Shown here: positions 1-7,109 of the stretch, one piece after another | Layout: each line of letters opens with the position of its first letter | Numbering within the stretch: the first letter of the stretch is position 1 | DNA from: Verrucomicrobiota bacterium | GTDB taxonomy: Bacteria; Verrucomicrobiota; Verrucomicrobiia; Opitutales; Opitutaceae | Length of the DNA: 7,644 bases | Direction of reading: 5' to 3' | NCBI GenBank assembly: GCA_023447015.1 | Contig: JAEXPG010000608.1 | Coordinates: forward strand, 1-7,644 | Notes under the pieces: generated by a model | Database searches by the model: none | The model's input: only the letters and a program-made list of their open reading frames with translations | Told to the model about the DNA's origin: nothing | Program-made: the position numbers and the translations under genes

Positions 1-404
1 TCCACAAGGACGACTCCCGCTACGACAAGCGGGCGTACCACTTCGTCCGCGCGGGCCTCGACTTCACCGTCAAGGAGCTCAAGAAACGCGACCCCGAGCG
101 CGCGAAGAAGAGCCAGCATGTGGCCGGCCAGGAGCTGCTGCACGGTTTCCGGGCGTACGCGATCGAGCAGTTCGGTCCGCTCGCGCATACCGTGCTCACC
201 GACTGGGGGCTGAAGCGCTGCCGCGACTTCGGCGAGATCGTCTTCAAGCTCATCGAGTACAACGTGCTCTCGAAGACCGAGAACGACTGCCTCGAGGACT
301 TCGCCGAGGTCTTCGACTTCGACGAGGCGTTCATCCAGCCCTTCGAGCCGGAGAAACGCCGCCTGCCGCTGCCCGACCTCGCCGAGGGGGAAGCGAAGGA
401 GTGA
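1..404 (+). CDS. Minf_1886 family protein, 3' part (5' end outside the window)
   Basis: The reading frame is open from the window edge (first full codon at base 3) to a TGA at 402-404, giving 133 visible residues. The protein is small, acidic at its C-terminus and has no membrane segment or signal peptide in the visible part, so it is probably cytoplasmic. The motifs match what I know of the Minf_1886 family, a short protein family reported from Verrucomicrobia and Planctomycetes: an aromatic/basic start (YHFVRAGLDFTV), then HVAGQELLHGF, AIEQFGPLAHTVLTDWG, DFGEIVFKLIE and a closing LSKTENDCLEDFAEVFDFDEAF. Only about 10-20 N-terminal residues are likely missing, judged from the family's usual short length. 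The function of the family is unknown to me, and no catalytic motif is evident. An internal GTG at 120 could be mistaken for the start, but homologous sequence clearly extends upstream of it. The next gene begins 129 bases downstream after two hairpins, so co-transcription is doubtful. Confidence 0.85.
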   Translation, partial: HKDDSRYDKRAYHFVRAGLDFTVKELKKRDPERAKKSQHVAGQELLHGFRAYAIEQFGPLAHTVLTDWGLKRCRDFGEIVFKLIEYNVLSKTENDCLEDFAEVFDFDEAFIQPFEPEKRRLPLPDLAEGEAKE

Positions 405-420
405 GCCCGCAAGGGCGGGC
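405..420 (+). terminator. Short GC hairpin directly after the Minf_1886 stop codon
   Basis: GCCCGC (405-410) pairs with GCGGGC (415-420) around a four-base loop, starting at the base after the TGA. No T-run follows, so it is not a canonical intrinsic terminator. It may protect the mRNA 3' end or slow polymerase. In sequence this GC-rich, a 6-bp stem can also occur by chance. Confidence 0.3.
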
Positions 421-438
421 GGGAGCAGGGGAATGAGA

Positions 439-465
439 GACGGCGGGAACTGTGCCCCCGCCGTC
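439..465 (+). terminator. 9-bp GC hairpin between the Minf_1886 and M16 genes
   Basis: GACGGCGGG (439-447) pairs perfectly with CCCGCCGTC (457-465) around a nine-base loop. It is the stronger of two hairpins in the 129-base gap before the M16 protease gene. A C/T-rich tract follows rather than a T-run. It could be a terminator for the upstream gene or a leader structure in the M16 transcript. The pairing was read directly from the bases; the role is inferred. Confidence 0.4.
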
Positions 466-533
466 GCCTCCCCGGTCCCCGACTCCGCTTCCCACCTTCC
501 ACCATCTTCACTCAGCGTTCCTCGTTTCTTCCC

Positions 534-3110
534 ATGCCCGCCGCCAACCGTGCCCGCCGTTCCCGCGACTTCGATCTCCTCCGTCCGTTCTGGGCCGAGT
601 CCGTGCAGCGCCACGTCCTGCCCAACGGGCTCACCGTCCTGCTCAAGCCGGACCATTCCTCGGCGCTCTGCTCGGTGCAGGTGTGGGTGAAGACCGGGAG
701 CATCCACGAGGGGGCGCTGCTGGGCGGCGGCCTCTCGCACTACCTCGAGCACATGCTCTTCAAGGGCACCGAGCGCCGGGCCGGCCGGGAGATCTCCGCC
801 ACGGTCCAGGCCCACGGCGGCTACATCAACGCCTACACGACGTTCGACCGCACCGTCTACTACATCGACATCCCGAGCGAGCACGCCGCCGTCGCGATCG
901 ACCTCCTGGCCGACGCTGTCCTGCATTCCACGCTGCCGGCCGACGAGGTCGAGCGGGAGCGGCAGGTCATCCTGCGCGAGATCGACATGACGCTCGACGA
1001 GCCCGACCAGCGGCTCGGGCAGACGCTCTTCGAGACCGCCTTCCGGCAGCATCCCTACCAGTATCCGATCATCGGGCACCGCGCTGTCTTTGAGGGCGTC
1101 ACGCGCGAGGATCTCGTCGCCTACTACCGCGCCCGCTACGTGCCGAACAACCTCGTGCTCGTCGTCGCCGGGCATTTCGAGCCCGCGACGCTGCTGGCCG
1201 AGGTGGAGAAGCATTTCGGCTCCGCCCCCCGGGCGCGCCTGGCGCCCGTCTTCATGCCCGACGAGGCCGTGCCGCACGCCCCGCGCGAGGCGCACCTCTT
1301 CGAGGACGTCCAGATCTCCCGCGCCGGCCTGGGCTGGCAGATCCCCGGTCTCGCGCACGCCGACACGCCGGTGTTCGACCTGCTCGGCACGGTGCTCGGC
1401 TACGGCAACAGCTGCTGCCTCTGGGAGGAGCTCCGCGAGAAGCGCCGGCTGGTGCACTCGATCGAGGCCTCCGCCTGGAACCCCGGCACGGTCGGCCTCT
1501 TCTACGTCTCGATGCTCTGCGATCCGGACAAGCGCGAGGCGGCGGCCGCCGCCGTGAAGGCGCTGCTGGCGAAGATCGCGAACAAGGGCATCGCGCCCGC
1601 GCTGCTGGCGAAGGCCGTGCGTCAGCTCGTGGTGGGCGAGATCAACACCCGCAAGACCATGAGCGGCCAGGCCTCGCGGCTCGGGCTCGCCGAGGTCGTG
1701 GTCGGAGATCTCCACTACAGCCGCCACTATTTCGAACGGCTCGCCACGGTCACCCCGGCCGACATCCGGCGCGTCGCCGCCACGTACTTCGTGCCCGAGC
1801 GGTTCACGGCCGTGTCGATGACCCCGCAGGTCGCCGCCGCCGCGGTGGCGGCCGCCGCGCCCGCGGCCGAGCTGGGCGACTTCACCGAGCAGCGCCTGCC
1901 CAACGGCGCGCGTCTCCTGCTCCTGCCCGACAAGCGGTTGCCCAACCTCCACCTCCGGCTGGTGTGCCTGGGCGGCGTCACCCACGACCTTCCCGAGGCC
2001 CGCGGCGCGCTTTCGCTGATGGTCACGCTCCTGACCAAGGACACGCGGCGGCGCAGCGCCGACGCCGTGGCCGAAGTGGTCGAGGAAGTGGGCGGCACCT
2101 TCCATGAGTTCTCCGGCAACAACACCTTCGGCCTCAGCCTCGAGGTGCTGCCGGGCGACGTCGACCGCGCCCTCGACGTGCTCGGCCAGGCGGTGCTCGA
2201 ACCGGCCTTCGCGCGGGGGACGCTGGAGACCGAGCGCGAGGCGCACCTGGCCTCGCTGGCCGAACAGGCCGACGATGTCGTGACCGTCGCGCGCAAGCTC
2301 GTCCGGCGGAAGTTCTTCGGCGCGCATCCGCTGGCCGTCGATTCGCACGGCACCGAGGAGGGGACGAAGGCCGTCACGACCGCGCAGCTCCGGGCCCTGC
2401 ACCGGCGGCTGCTGGTCGCCGGCAACTGCGTGCTTGCCGTCACCGGCGACTTCGAGCCGCGGCAGCTTCTCCCCAAGCTCAAGGCCTTTCTCGCCAAGCT
2501 GCCGCGGGGCGCCGCGCCCGACTCGGGACCCGCCTTTGCCGGTCCGGTGGCCGGGGTGCACGAGGAGATCCAGCCGCGCCAGCAGGCGGTCGTCTTCCAA
2601 GCGTATCCGTGTCCTGGTATCCGCGGGGCGGACCATTACGTTTCCGAGGTGGCCGACGAGGTGTTCAGCGGCATGGCCTCGAACCTCTTCGAGCGCGTGC
2701 GCGAGCAGAAGGGCCTCGCGTACTTCGTGCGCTCCTCGCGGGTGCTGGCGGTCGACACCGGGCTCTTCGGCTTCTATGCCGGCACGGCTCCCGACAAGGC
2801 CCGCGAGGTGCTCGACGAGATCGAGGCGGAGATCCGGCGCGTGCAGGAGGGCGGGATCTCGCCCGAGGAGCTGCTGCGTTGCCAGACCCGCTTGAAGGCG
2901 GCGCGGCGGATGAGCCTCCAGACCAACGGCGCCCGCGCCATGCAGGCGGCCCTCAACGCGATCTACGGCCTGCCGATCAACGACTGGAAGAACTACGACG
3001 CGAAGATCGACGCGGTGACGATCGACCAGCTCCGCGACTTCGCCCGCCGGCACTTCACACCGGCGCAGCGCGTGGAGCTCGTGGTGCGGCCGGAGCTGCC
3101 GGCGGTGTGA
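534..3110 (+). CDS. M16 family zinc metallopeptidase (insulinase / processing-peptidase type), single chain
   Basis: This 858-residue protein carries two M16 halves. The N-terminal half (about residues 20-430) opens with the typical LPNGLTVLL strand and has the inverted zinc motif HYLEH (H69, E72, H73). E149 lies 76 residues after H73, in RERQVILREIDM, the spacing expected for the third zinc ligand. An Ala-rich linker (about 431-448) leads to the C-terminal half, which begins RLPNGARLLLL. There the zinc motif is lost (ALSLMVTLL, about 492-500), but the substrate-binding Arg/Tyr motif is kept (REQKGLAY, R723 and Y730). M16 enzymes cut peptides inside a clamshell formed by the two halves. No signal peptide or transmembrane segment is visible, so a cytoplasmic location is likely. 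The ATG at 534 is chosen because it sits just ahead of the first M16 strand; no Shine-Dalgarno precedes it, only a C/T-rich leader. The gene stands alone on the + strand and converges with the DUF5916 gene. The substrate is unknown. Confidence 0.93.
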   Translation: MPAANRARRSRDFDLLRPFWAESVQRHVLPNGLTVLLKPDHSSALCSVQVWVKTGSIHEGALLGGGLSHYLEHMLFKGTERRAGREISATVQAHGGYINAYTTFDRTVYYIDIPSEHAAVAIDLLADAVLHSTLPADEVERERQVILREIDMTLDEPDQRLGQTLFETAFRQHPYQYPIIGHRAVFEGVTREDLVAYYRARYVPNNLVLVVAGHFEPATLLAEVEKHFGSAPRARLAPVFMPDEAVPHAPREAHLFEDVQISRAGLGWQIPGLAHADTPVFDLLGTVLGYGNSCCLWEELREKRRLVHSIEASAWNPGTVGLFYVSMLCDPDKREAAAAAVKALLAKIANKGIAPALLAKAVRQLVVGEINTRKTMSGQASRLGLAEVVVGDLHYSRHYFERLATVTPADIRRVAATYFVPERFTAVSMTPQVAAAAVAAAAPAAELGDFTEQRLPNGARLLLLPDKRLPNLHLRLVCLGGVTHDLPEARGALSLMVTLLTKDTRRRSADAVAEVVEEVGGTFHEFSGNNTFGLSLEVLPGDVDRALDVLGQAVLEPAFARGTLETEREAHLASLAEQADDVVTVARKLVRRKFFGAHPLAVDSHGTEEGTKAVTTAQLRALHRRLLVAGNCVLAVTGDFEPRQLLPKLKAFLAKLPRGAAPDSGPAFAGPVAGVHEEIQPRQQAVVFQAYPCPGIRGADHYVSEVADEVFSGMASNLFERVREQKGLAYFVRSSRVLAVDTGLFGFYAGTAPDKAREVLDEIEAEIRRVQEGGISPEELLRCQTRLKAARRMSLQTNGARAMQAALNAIYGLPINDWKNYDAKIDAVTIDQLRDFARRHFTPAQRVELVVRPELPAV

Positions 3111-3133
3111 TCCGGGCGTCCGGAGTTCGTTGC

Positions 3134-3168
3134 GCGGTGACCGAGGGCCTCTGCCCCTTGGTCGCCGC
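3134..3168. terminator. 14-bp hairpin between convergent genes, candidate bidirectional terminator
   Basis: Bases 3134-3147 pair with 3155-3168 around a seven-base loop. All 14 pairs form in + strand RNA, two of them G-U wobbles (3138/3164 and 3143/3159). It lies in the 108-base gap between the end of the M16 gene and the end of the oppositely oriented DUF5916 gene, the usual place for a shared terminator. There is no T-run directly after it on either strand; a TTTTT occurs about 40 bases further on (+ strand, near 3206-3210). A smaller hairpin (TCCGG 3111-3115 / CCGGA 3120-3124) directly follows the M16 stop. Confidence 0.6.
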
Positions 3169-3218
3169 ACCGGCTCCGGGAGAACGGCGTCGTTGTTCCT
3201 CCTGCTTTTTCCCGCGGC

Positions 3219-5804
3219 TCAGCTCGAGAACCAGTAGCTGACCTTGAGCAGGAAGGTGTTCGTGGCGGGCATCCGGAAGACGCTGCGCTGGGCGTCGAGC
3301 AGCGGGCGGTCGTCGAGGTCCGACGAGTTGCCGGCGTAGGACCAGACGAGGTGGATCGTGGAACCCGGGCGATAGTCCCAACGCAGGACGAGGCTGGATT
3401 TGAGGTCGCGCCAGGTGAAGTCGGGGTTGTCGAAGGCGTAGGTGCCGGCCGGGTCGGCGACGGTGTAGCGGTTGGTGGTGGGGTCGAAGACCGGATCGAG
3501 CAGGCGGAAACGCCGGTCGGGATCGCGGTCGCGCGGGGCGGCGGCCTCGCGGAAGGCGCGGAAACGGCCGCTGGTGACGTAGGGGTTGGCGTAGTAGGAG
3601 AGGGTGAGCGTGGGGGTGAGGTTCGCCGAGAAGTTGAGCGTGGCACCGAGGGTGTCCTGGCGCATGCGGCCGACGAGGTAGTGCGGCGCGGCGGCCCCGG
3701 CGTACTGGAAGTCCTGACGGTTGCCCTCGTAGTTGAACTTCATTTCGACGTTGTAGATGCGGCCGAAGCGGGCGTTGAGGCCGGGGCCGAAGTGACGGTA
3801 GTCGCCGGTGCCGTCGACGGCGGCGCTGTGCCCGACGCCGAACCAGTACTGCCAGGGGCGCGAGCTGTCGCTGCCGAGGCGCACGTAGGTGTCGTAGCGG
3901 GCGGGGCGGAAGGCGGCGGGGCCGCCGCGCAGCAGGCGTTGGTCGAGCGCGGGCGGGGCGTAGCCGACCTGGCCCCAGAGCGACCAGTTGTTGGCGAAGG
4001 TCGCGCCGCCCTGCACGCGGCCGTAGCGACCGAGGTCGTCGCCGCCGAAATTCTGTCGGTTGAAGACGGTGAGCTTGGTGTTGTACCGGCGAAACCACTC
4101 CGTGGGCTCGGTGCGGACGTACTCGAGGTTGGCGGTCTCGCGGAGATAGTCGGTGGTCTGGAGGTAGCCGAGGTCGTTGAGTTCCAGGCCGGCGGTGCGC
4201 CAGTCGAACCCGGCGGAGTAGCGCCAGCGGCCGCCGTTGTCCTTGCCGGCGTAGAAACGCCCGCCCGTGCCGGACAGGGCGGTGGCGGTCGGGTCGTCGG
4301 GGAGGTAGTCGGCGTCGGGGCGCTGGAAGTAGTGGACGGAGTTCTCGCCGATGGTCCGGATGGCGGCGGCGGAGCCCTCGATCCGGCTGGCGACCAGGCG
4401 GCCGTCGACGAAGTAGGCGCGGTCGCCCCAGGTGTGGCGGAAATCGAGCCCGGCCGTGAAGGCGTCGCGGGAGAGCTGGTTGCGCAGCTCGGGGGCGTCG
4501 AGGTCGCGGAGGACCGCCGTGGCGGAGCCGCCCAGGATGGTGCGGCCGTCGTCGAAGTCCTGCTGGACGCGGGTGACGAGATAGTTGGTGCGCGGTTCGA
4601 CGGCGGAGCGGCGTTGGCGGCCGCCTTCCTCGAGGAGGGCGGTCTCGCGGGCGGTGAGACCGTAGAGGACGCCGACGGTGAGGCCGGCGTCGGTCTGGCC
4701 GGTGACCTTGGCGGCGGTGAGGATGCGGGTGGTGGGCGGGACGGCCTTGTGGCCCCAGGTGTCGGGGTCGATGGCGGGTTGGCGGCCGAGGCGGCGCGAG
4801 TAGAAGAGGAGGTCGTCGTCGAGACCGTACTCGAGGGTGTTCTTGCCCTCGAGGAAGAAGGGGCGGCGCTCGCGGAAGAAGGTCTCGATGGAGGAGAGGT
4901 TGAGCTCCGACGGATCGGCCTCGAGCTGGCTGAAGTCCGGGTTGGCGGTGGCGGTGAAGGTGAAGGCGCTGCCGAGGCCGAGCTTGAGGTCGAGACCGGC
5001 CTCGAGTCCGGCGGCGGTGCCGGCCAGGAGCGGGTTGCCGGCGGAGTCGGGCACGCTGGTGAGCTTGGCAATCGTGTAGGGGACGACCTCGAGGCGGCGG
5101 GCGGAGGGGAGGTTGTGGAGTCCGCGGAGTTCGCCGAAGGAGTAGACGAAGCCGGGGTTGTCCATGGGGATGAGCTGCCAGTTGCTCTTCTCCTGGAGGC
5201 GGTTGATCCAGCGCCAGCCGTGGAGGCCCCAGACCTGCTCGGACTGGCCGTTGTGGCGGAGCTGGCTGAGGGGGATGCGGAACTCGGCCGTCCAGGCGCC
5301 GGGCTCGGTGCCGACGGCGGATTCCCAGATGGCGTTCCAGCTCGGGTCGCCGCCCCAGTTGCGCAGCTGCGCGTCGAACTGGTTGCCCCCGAGGGTGAGG
5401 TCGAACTCGAAGGCGGGGCGGCGGTCGGCGTAGCTGTCGAGCGCAATGCCGACGACATCGCCGGCGAGCTCGTCGCGGCGGGCGCGGAGGCGGGGGAGCG
5501 AGGTGGCCTCGGGGTCGTGGGCGCGGATGGCGACGTAGAGGTTGCGGTCGTCGTAGAGAATCTTCAGGTCGGTGCGAAAGGCGGACGGGGCACCCTCGCG
5601 GGGCTCACGCTGGACGAACTCGTCGGACCATTCCCCCTGGGTCCAGCAGGGGTCGCCGAGTTTGCCGTCGATGGCCGGTGCGGGTCCGGCGAGCCGTTGC
5701 GTGGTGTAGACGCGCTTTGCCGGCGCTTCCGTTGCGCGGAGCGGGAGGATGGCGAGGAGAACGAGCACGAGGAGCCCGAGGGGAGTGCGGGCGGAGAGGA
5801 CCAT
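3219..5804 (-). CDS. Exported CBM9-like / DUF5916 domain protein, probable outer-membrane beta-barrel
   Basis: Starting at the ATG at 5804, this 861-residue protein begins with a signal peptide: an Arg, a hydrophobic core (residues 9-22) and a likely cut near A24 or A27. Residues about 40-220 resemble the CBM9-like beta-sandwich found at the front of this family (PAPAIDGKLGDPCW at 41-54, LYDDRNLYVAIRAHDPEA at 83-100). The DUF5916 hallmarks follow: NPDFSQLEADPSELNLSS from residue 288, ETFFRERRPFFLEG (307-320) and LFYSRRLGR (333-341). The rest is made of alternating polar/aromatic strands and ends in KVSYWFSS, as expected of a barrel in the outer membrane. Its role is not established; the CBM9-like domain hints at glycan or polymer binding, but this is inference. 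The frame stays open upstream to 6041, including an ATG at 5867, but only the 5804 start places the hydrophobic segment at the N-terminus. No Shine-Dalgarno is visible. It is transcribed in the same direction as the kinase gene upstream of it. Confidence 0.9.
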   Translation of the reverse strand: MVLSARTPLGLLVLVLLAILPLRATEAPAKRVYTTQRLAGPAPAIDGKLGDPCWTQGEWSDEFVQREPREGAPSAFRTDLKILYDDRNLYVAIRAHDPEATSLPRLRARRDELAGDVVGIALDSYADRRPAFEFDLTLGGNQFDAQLRNWGGDPSWNAIWESAVGTEPGAWTAEFRIPLSQLRHNGQSEQVWGLHGWRWINRLQEKSNWQLIPMDNPGFVYSFGELRGLHNLPSARRLEVVPYTIAKLTSVPDSAGNPLLAGTAAGLEAGLDLKLGLGSAFTFTATANPDFSQLEADPSELNLSSIETFFRERRPFFLEGKNTLEYGLDDDLLFYSRRLGRQPAIDPDTWGHKAVPPTTRILTAAKVTGQTDAGLTVGVLYGLTARETALLEEGGRQRRSAVEPRTNYLVTRVQQDFDDGRTILGGSATAVLRDLDAPELRNQLSRDAFTAGLDFRHTWGDRAYFVDGRLVASRIEGSAAAIRTIGENSVHYFQRPDADYLPDDPTATALSGTGGRFYAGKDNGGRWRYSAGFDWRTAGLELNDLGYLQTTDYLRETANLEYVRTEPTEWFRRYNTKLTVFNRQNFGGDDLGRYGRVQGGATFANNWSLWGQVGYAPPALDQRLLRGGPAAFRPARYDTYVRLGSDSSRPWQYWFGVGHSAAVDGTGDYRHFGPGLNARFGRIYNVEMKFNYEGNRQDFQYAGAAAPHYLVGRMRQDTLGATLNFSANLTPTLTLSYYANPYVTSGRFRAFREAAAPRDRDPDRRFRLLDPVFDPTTNRYTVADPAGTYAFDNPDFTWRDLKSSLVLRWDYRPGSTIHLVWSYAGNSSDLDDRPLLDAQRSVFRMPATNTFLLKVSYWFSS

Positions 5805-6052
5805 GCGGGGCGTGGGTGGAGGGCGAGAGTGGTTGGGCGGGCGATGGCGCGGCCGTGAGATCGGCATTTCCCGGAGAAAGTTCACCCGTCGCGAGCACGT
5901 GAGACCGATCCTGCCGACAAAGGTGGATCGATGATGCATCGTGCCGGCGGCGCGTTGCGTGGCCGACGAGTGCCCGTCGGTCGCCCGGCTCGGGGCGTGC
6001 GGGCCTCCGGCGGCGTGAATCGCCACCGCGCCCCGCCGCACCGGGGGGCGGC
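5805..6052 (-). other. Spacer and leader upstream of the DUF5916 gene
   Basis: This 248-base gap separates the kinase stop from the chosen DUF5916 start. It is GC-rich and remains open in the DUF5916 frame, but the implied residues are Arg/Pro/His-rich with no recognisable domain, so I treat it as non-coding. No convincing -35/-10 pair is visible. The only AT-richer patch is around 5921-5945, with the palindrome GATGCATC at 5933-5940. The 36 bases next to the start are 75% pyrimidine on the coding strand and contain no Shine-Dalgarno. Confidence 0.4.
6029..6050 (-). terminator. GC hairpin just after the kinase stop codon
   Basis: CGCCCC (6029-6034) pairs with GGGGCG (6045-6050) around a ten-base loop, beginning three bases past the kinase stop on the - strand. 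No T-run follows. The position fits a 3' end structure, but the stem is short and the region is so GC-rich that chance pairing is possible. Confidence 0.3.
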
Positions 6053-7045
6053 TCAGTGGAACTTGTGGGCCCGCTGCGCGACCGCGGGCCAGTCCTTGTC
6101 GGGGATGAGCGAGCCGAGATGGCGGACGGTCTCCGCTCCGAGCAGGGCGGCGATGTGGCCGCAGGCGGGCAGCGGGAGCTGGCGCAGGTAGCCGAAAAGG
6201 AACCCGGCCGCGAAGGCGTCGCCGGCGCCGTTTGTATCCACGACGTTGGGTACGTGGACGGGGGCGATCCGGTGCAGCTCGGTGCCGCGGGCGAGCAGGG
6301 CGCCGTCCTTGCCGAGCTTGACGACGGCGAGCGTCTGGTGCGCGGCCAGGGCGCGTGCGTGGGCGACGTAGTCGGTGGAGTCGGTCTGGAAGAGGGCGCG
6401 GATCTCGTCCTCGTTGCCGAAGACGATGTCGAGGCCGCGGCGGAACTGCTCGAGGAGCCAGTCGCGGGAGGCGTGGACGACCTCGAAGGAGGCGAGGTCG
6501 AGGCTGATGGTGCAGCCGGCGGCGCGGGCGGCGGCGAGCACGGCCTCGGCGAGGGCGCGGTTGAAGAGCACGTAGCCCTCGATGTGCGCGTGGCGGCAGC
6601 CGGCGAAATCGGCGGGGGAGATCTCCTCGGGGGCGAGCGTCATCGCGGCGCCGAGGCAGGTGCGCATGGTGCGCTGGGCGTCGGGAGTGACGAGGACAAG
6701 GCAGCGGGCGTTGGGCAGGTCGGCCTGTTTGAAGCGGGAACCGTCGACGCCGGCGGCGGCGAAACGTTCGCGGTAGGTGTGGGCGTTCTGGTCGTTGCCC
6801 AGCTTGCCGAGGAAGGTGGAGCGCAGGCCCAGGCGCGTGGCGTTGAAGATCGCGTTGGCCGCGGAACCGCCGCTGGTGGTGACGGGCGGGAAGGGGAGCA
6901 GCGAGACGATCGCCTGCATCTCGTCGTTGTCGACGAGCACCATGCCGCCCTTCTCGCCCCGCACGGTGGCGAGAAACGATTCGGGCACGGGCGCGAGCAG
7001 GTCCATGATCGGCGAACCGACGCCGAGGAGATCGAATTGGGACAT
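6053..7045 (-). CDS. PfkB-family carbohydrate/nucleoside kinase, adenosine kinase-like
   Basis: This 330-residue protein has the full set of ribokinase-superfamily motifs. An N-terminal strand, LLGVGSPIMDLLAPV (about 6-20), carries the Asp (D15) expected to contact the ribose. The first signature is SGGSAANAIFNATRLG (58-73) and the NxxE motif is NEDE (211-214). The second PfkB signature is DTNGAGDAFAAGFLFG (270-285), with D276 as the predicted catalytic base and GAGD forming the anion hole. Length and motif wording are closest to bacterial adenosine kinase-like PfkB proteins, which phosphorylate adenosine to AMP with ATP, but the exact substrate cannot be read from sequence. Ribokinase, fructokinase or another sugar kinase remain possible. 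The protein is cytoplasmic with no signal peptide. The ATG at 7045 precedes the first strand by five residues and has a C/T-rich leader (29 of 35 bases pyrimidine) without a Shine-Dalgarno. It follows the DUF6941-like gene on the same strand after a 117-base spacer. Confidence 0.92.
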   Translation of the reverse strand: MSQFDLLGVGSPIMDLLAPVPESFLATVRGEKGGMVLVDNDEMQAIVSLLPFPPVTTSGGSAANAIFNATRLGLRSTFLGKLGNDQNAHTYRERFAAAGVDGSRFKQADLPNARCLVLVTPDAQRTMRTCLGAAMTLAPEEISPADFAGCRHAHIEGYVLFNRALAEAVLAAARAAGCTISLDLASFEVVHASRDWLLEQFRRGLDIVFGNEDEIRALFQTDSTDYVAHARALAAHQTLAVVKLGKDGALLARGTELHRIAPVHVPNVVDTNGAGDAFAAGFLFGYLRQLPLPACGHIAALLGAETVRHLGSLIPDKDWPAVAQRAHKFH

Positions 7046-7080
7046 GAGTTGAAGCGGGAGAGGAAAGGTTAGGGGGAAAT

Positions 7081-7109
7081 CACAAAGGCCAAAGGTCCAA
7101 AGGCCAAAG
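7081..7109. repeat. Short tandem AAAGG(C/T)CC units
   Basis: Three near-identical units, AAAGGCC (7084-7090), AAAGGTCC (7091-7098) and AAAGGCC (7099-7105), are followed by a partial AAAG (7106-7109). The spacing is 7, 8 and 7 bases. The tract lies between the kinase start and the DUF6941-like stop and is clearly richer in A/T than its surroundings. GGCC within the units is self-complementary. Its function is unknown; it may be a member of an intergenic repeat family. Confidence 0.7.

Noticed and set aside
452..1093. 213-codon + strand frame overlapping the M16 gene start
   Set aside because: It is an Arg/Pro/Ala-rich out-of-frame translation of the M16 gene, which has clear zinc-protease motifs in the other frame.
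3740..5458. 572-codon - strand frame inside the DUF5916 gene
   Set aside because: It is a Ser/Pro/Thr/Ala-rich out-of-frame shadow of the DUF5916 gene.
3351..5858. 835-codon open frame on the + strand, opposite the DUF5916 gene
   Set aside because: Its product is a monotonous Gly/Val/Ala/Glu-rich sequence with no domain, and it mirrors the codon structure of the real gene. Long antisense frames are expected where third positions are nearly all G or C.
5929..5941. CGATGatgCATCG palindrome as an operator or attachment site
   Set aside because: The stem is only five bases with a three-base loop, has no second copy, and sits next to no recognisable promoter; chance is a sufficient explanation.
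6056..7072. 338-codon open frame on the + strand, opposite the kinase gene
   Set aside because: It shows the same mirror artefact: Gly/Ala/Val/Glu-rich with no motifs, while the - strand frame has complete PfkB signatures.
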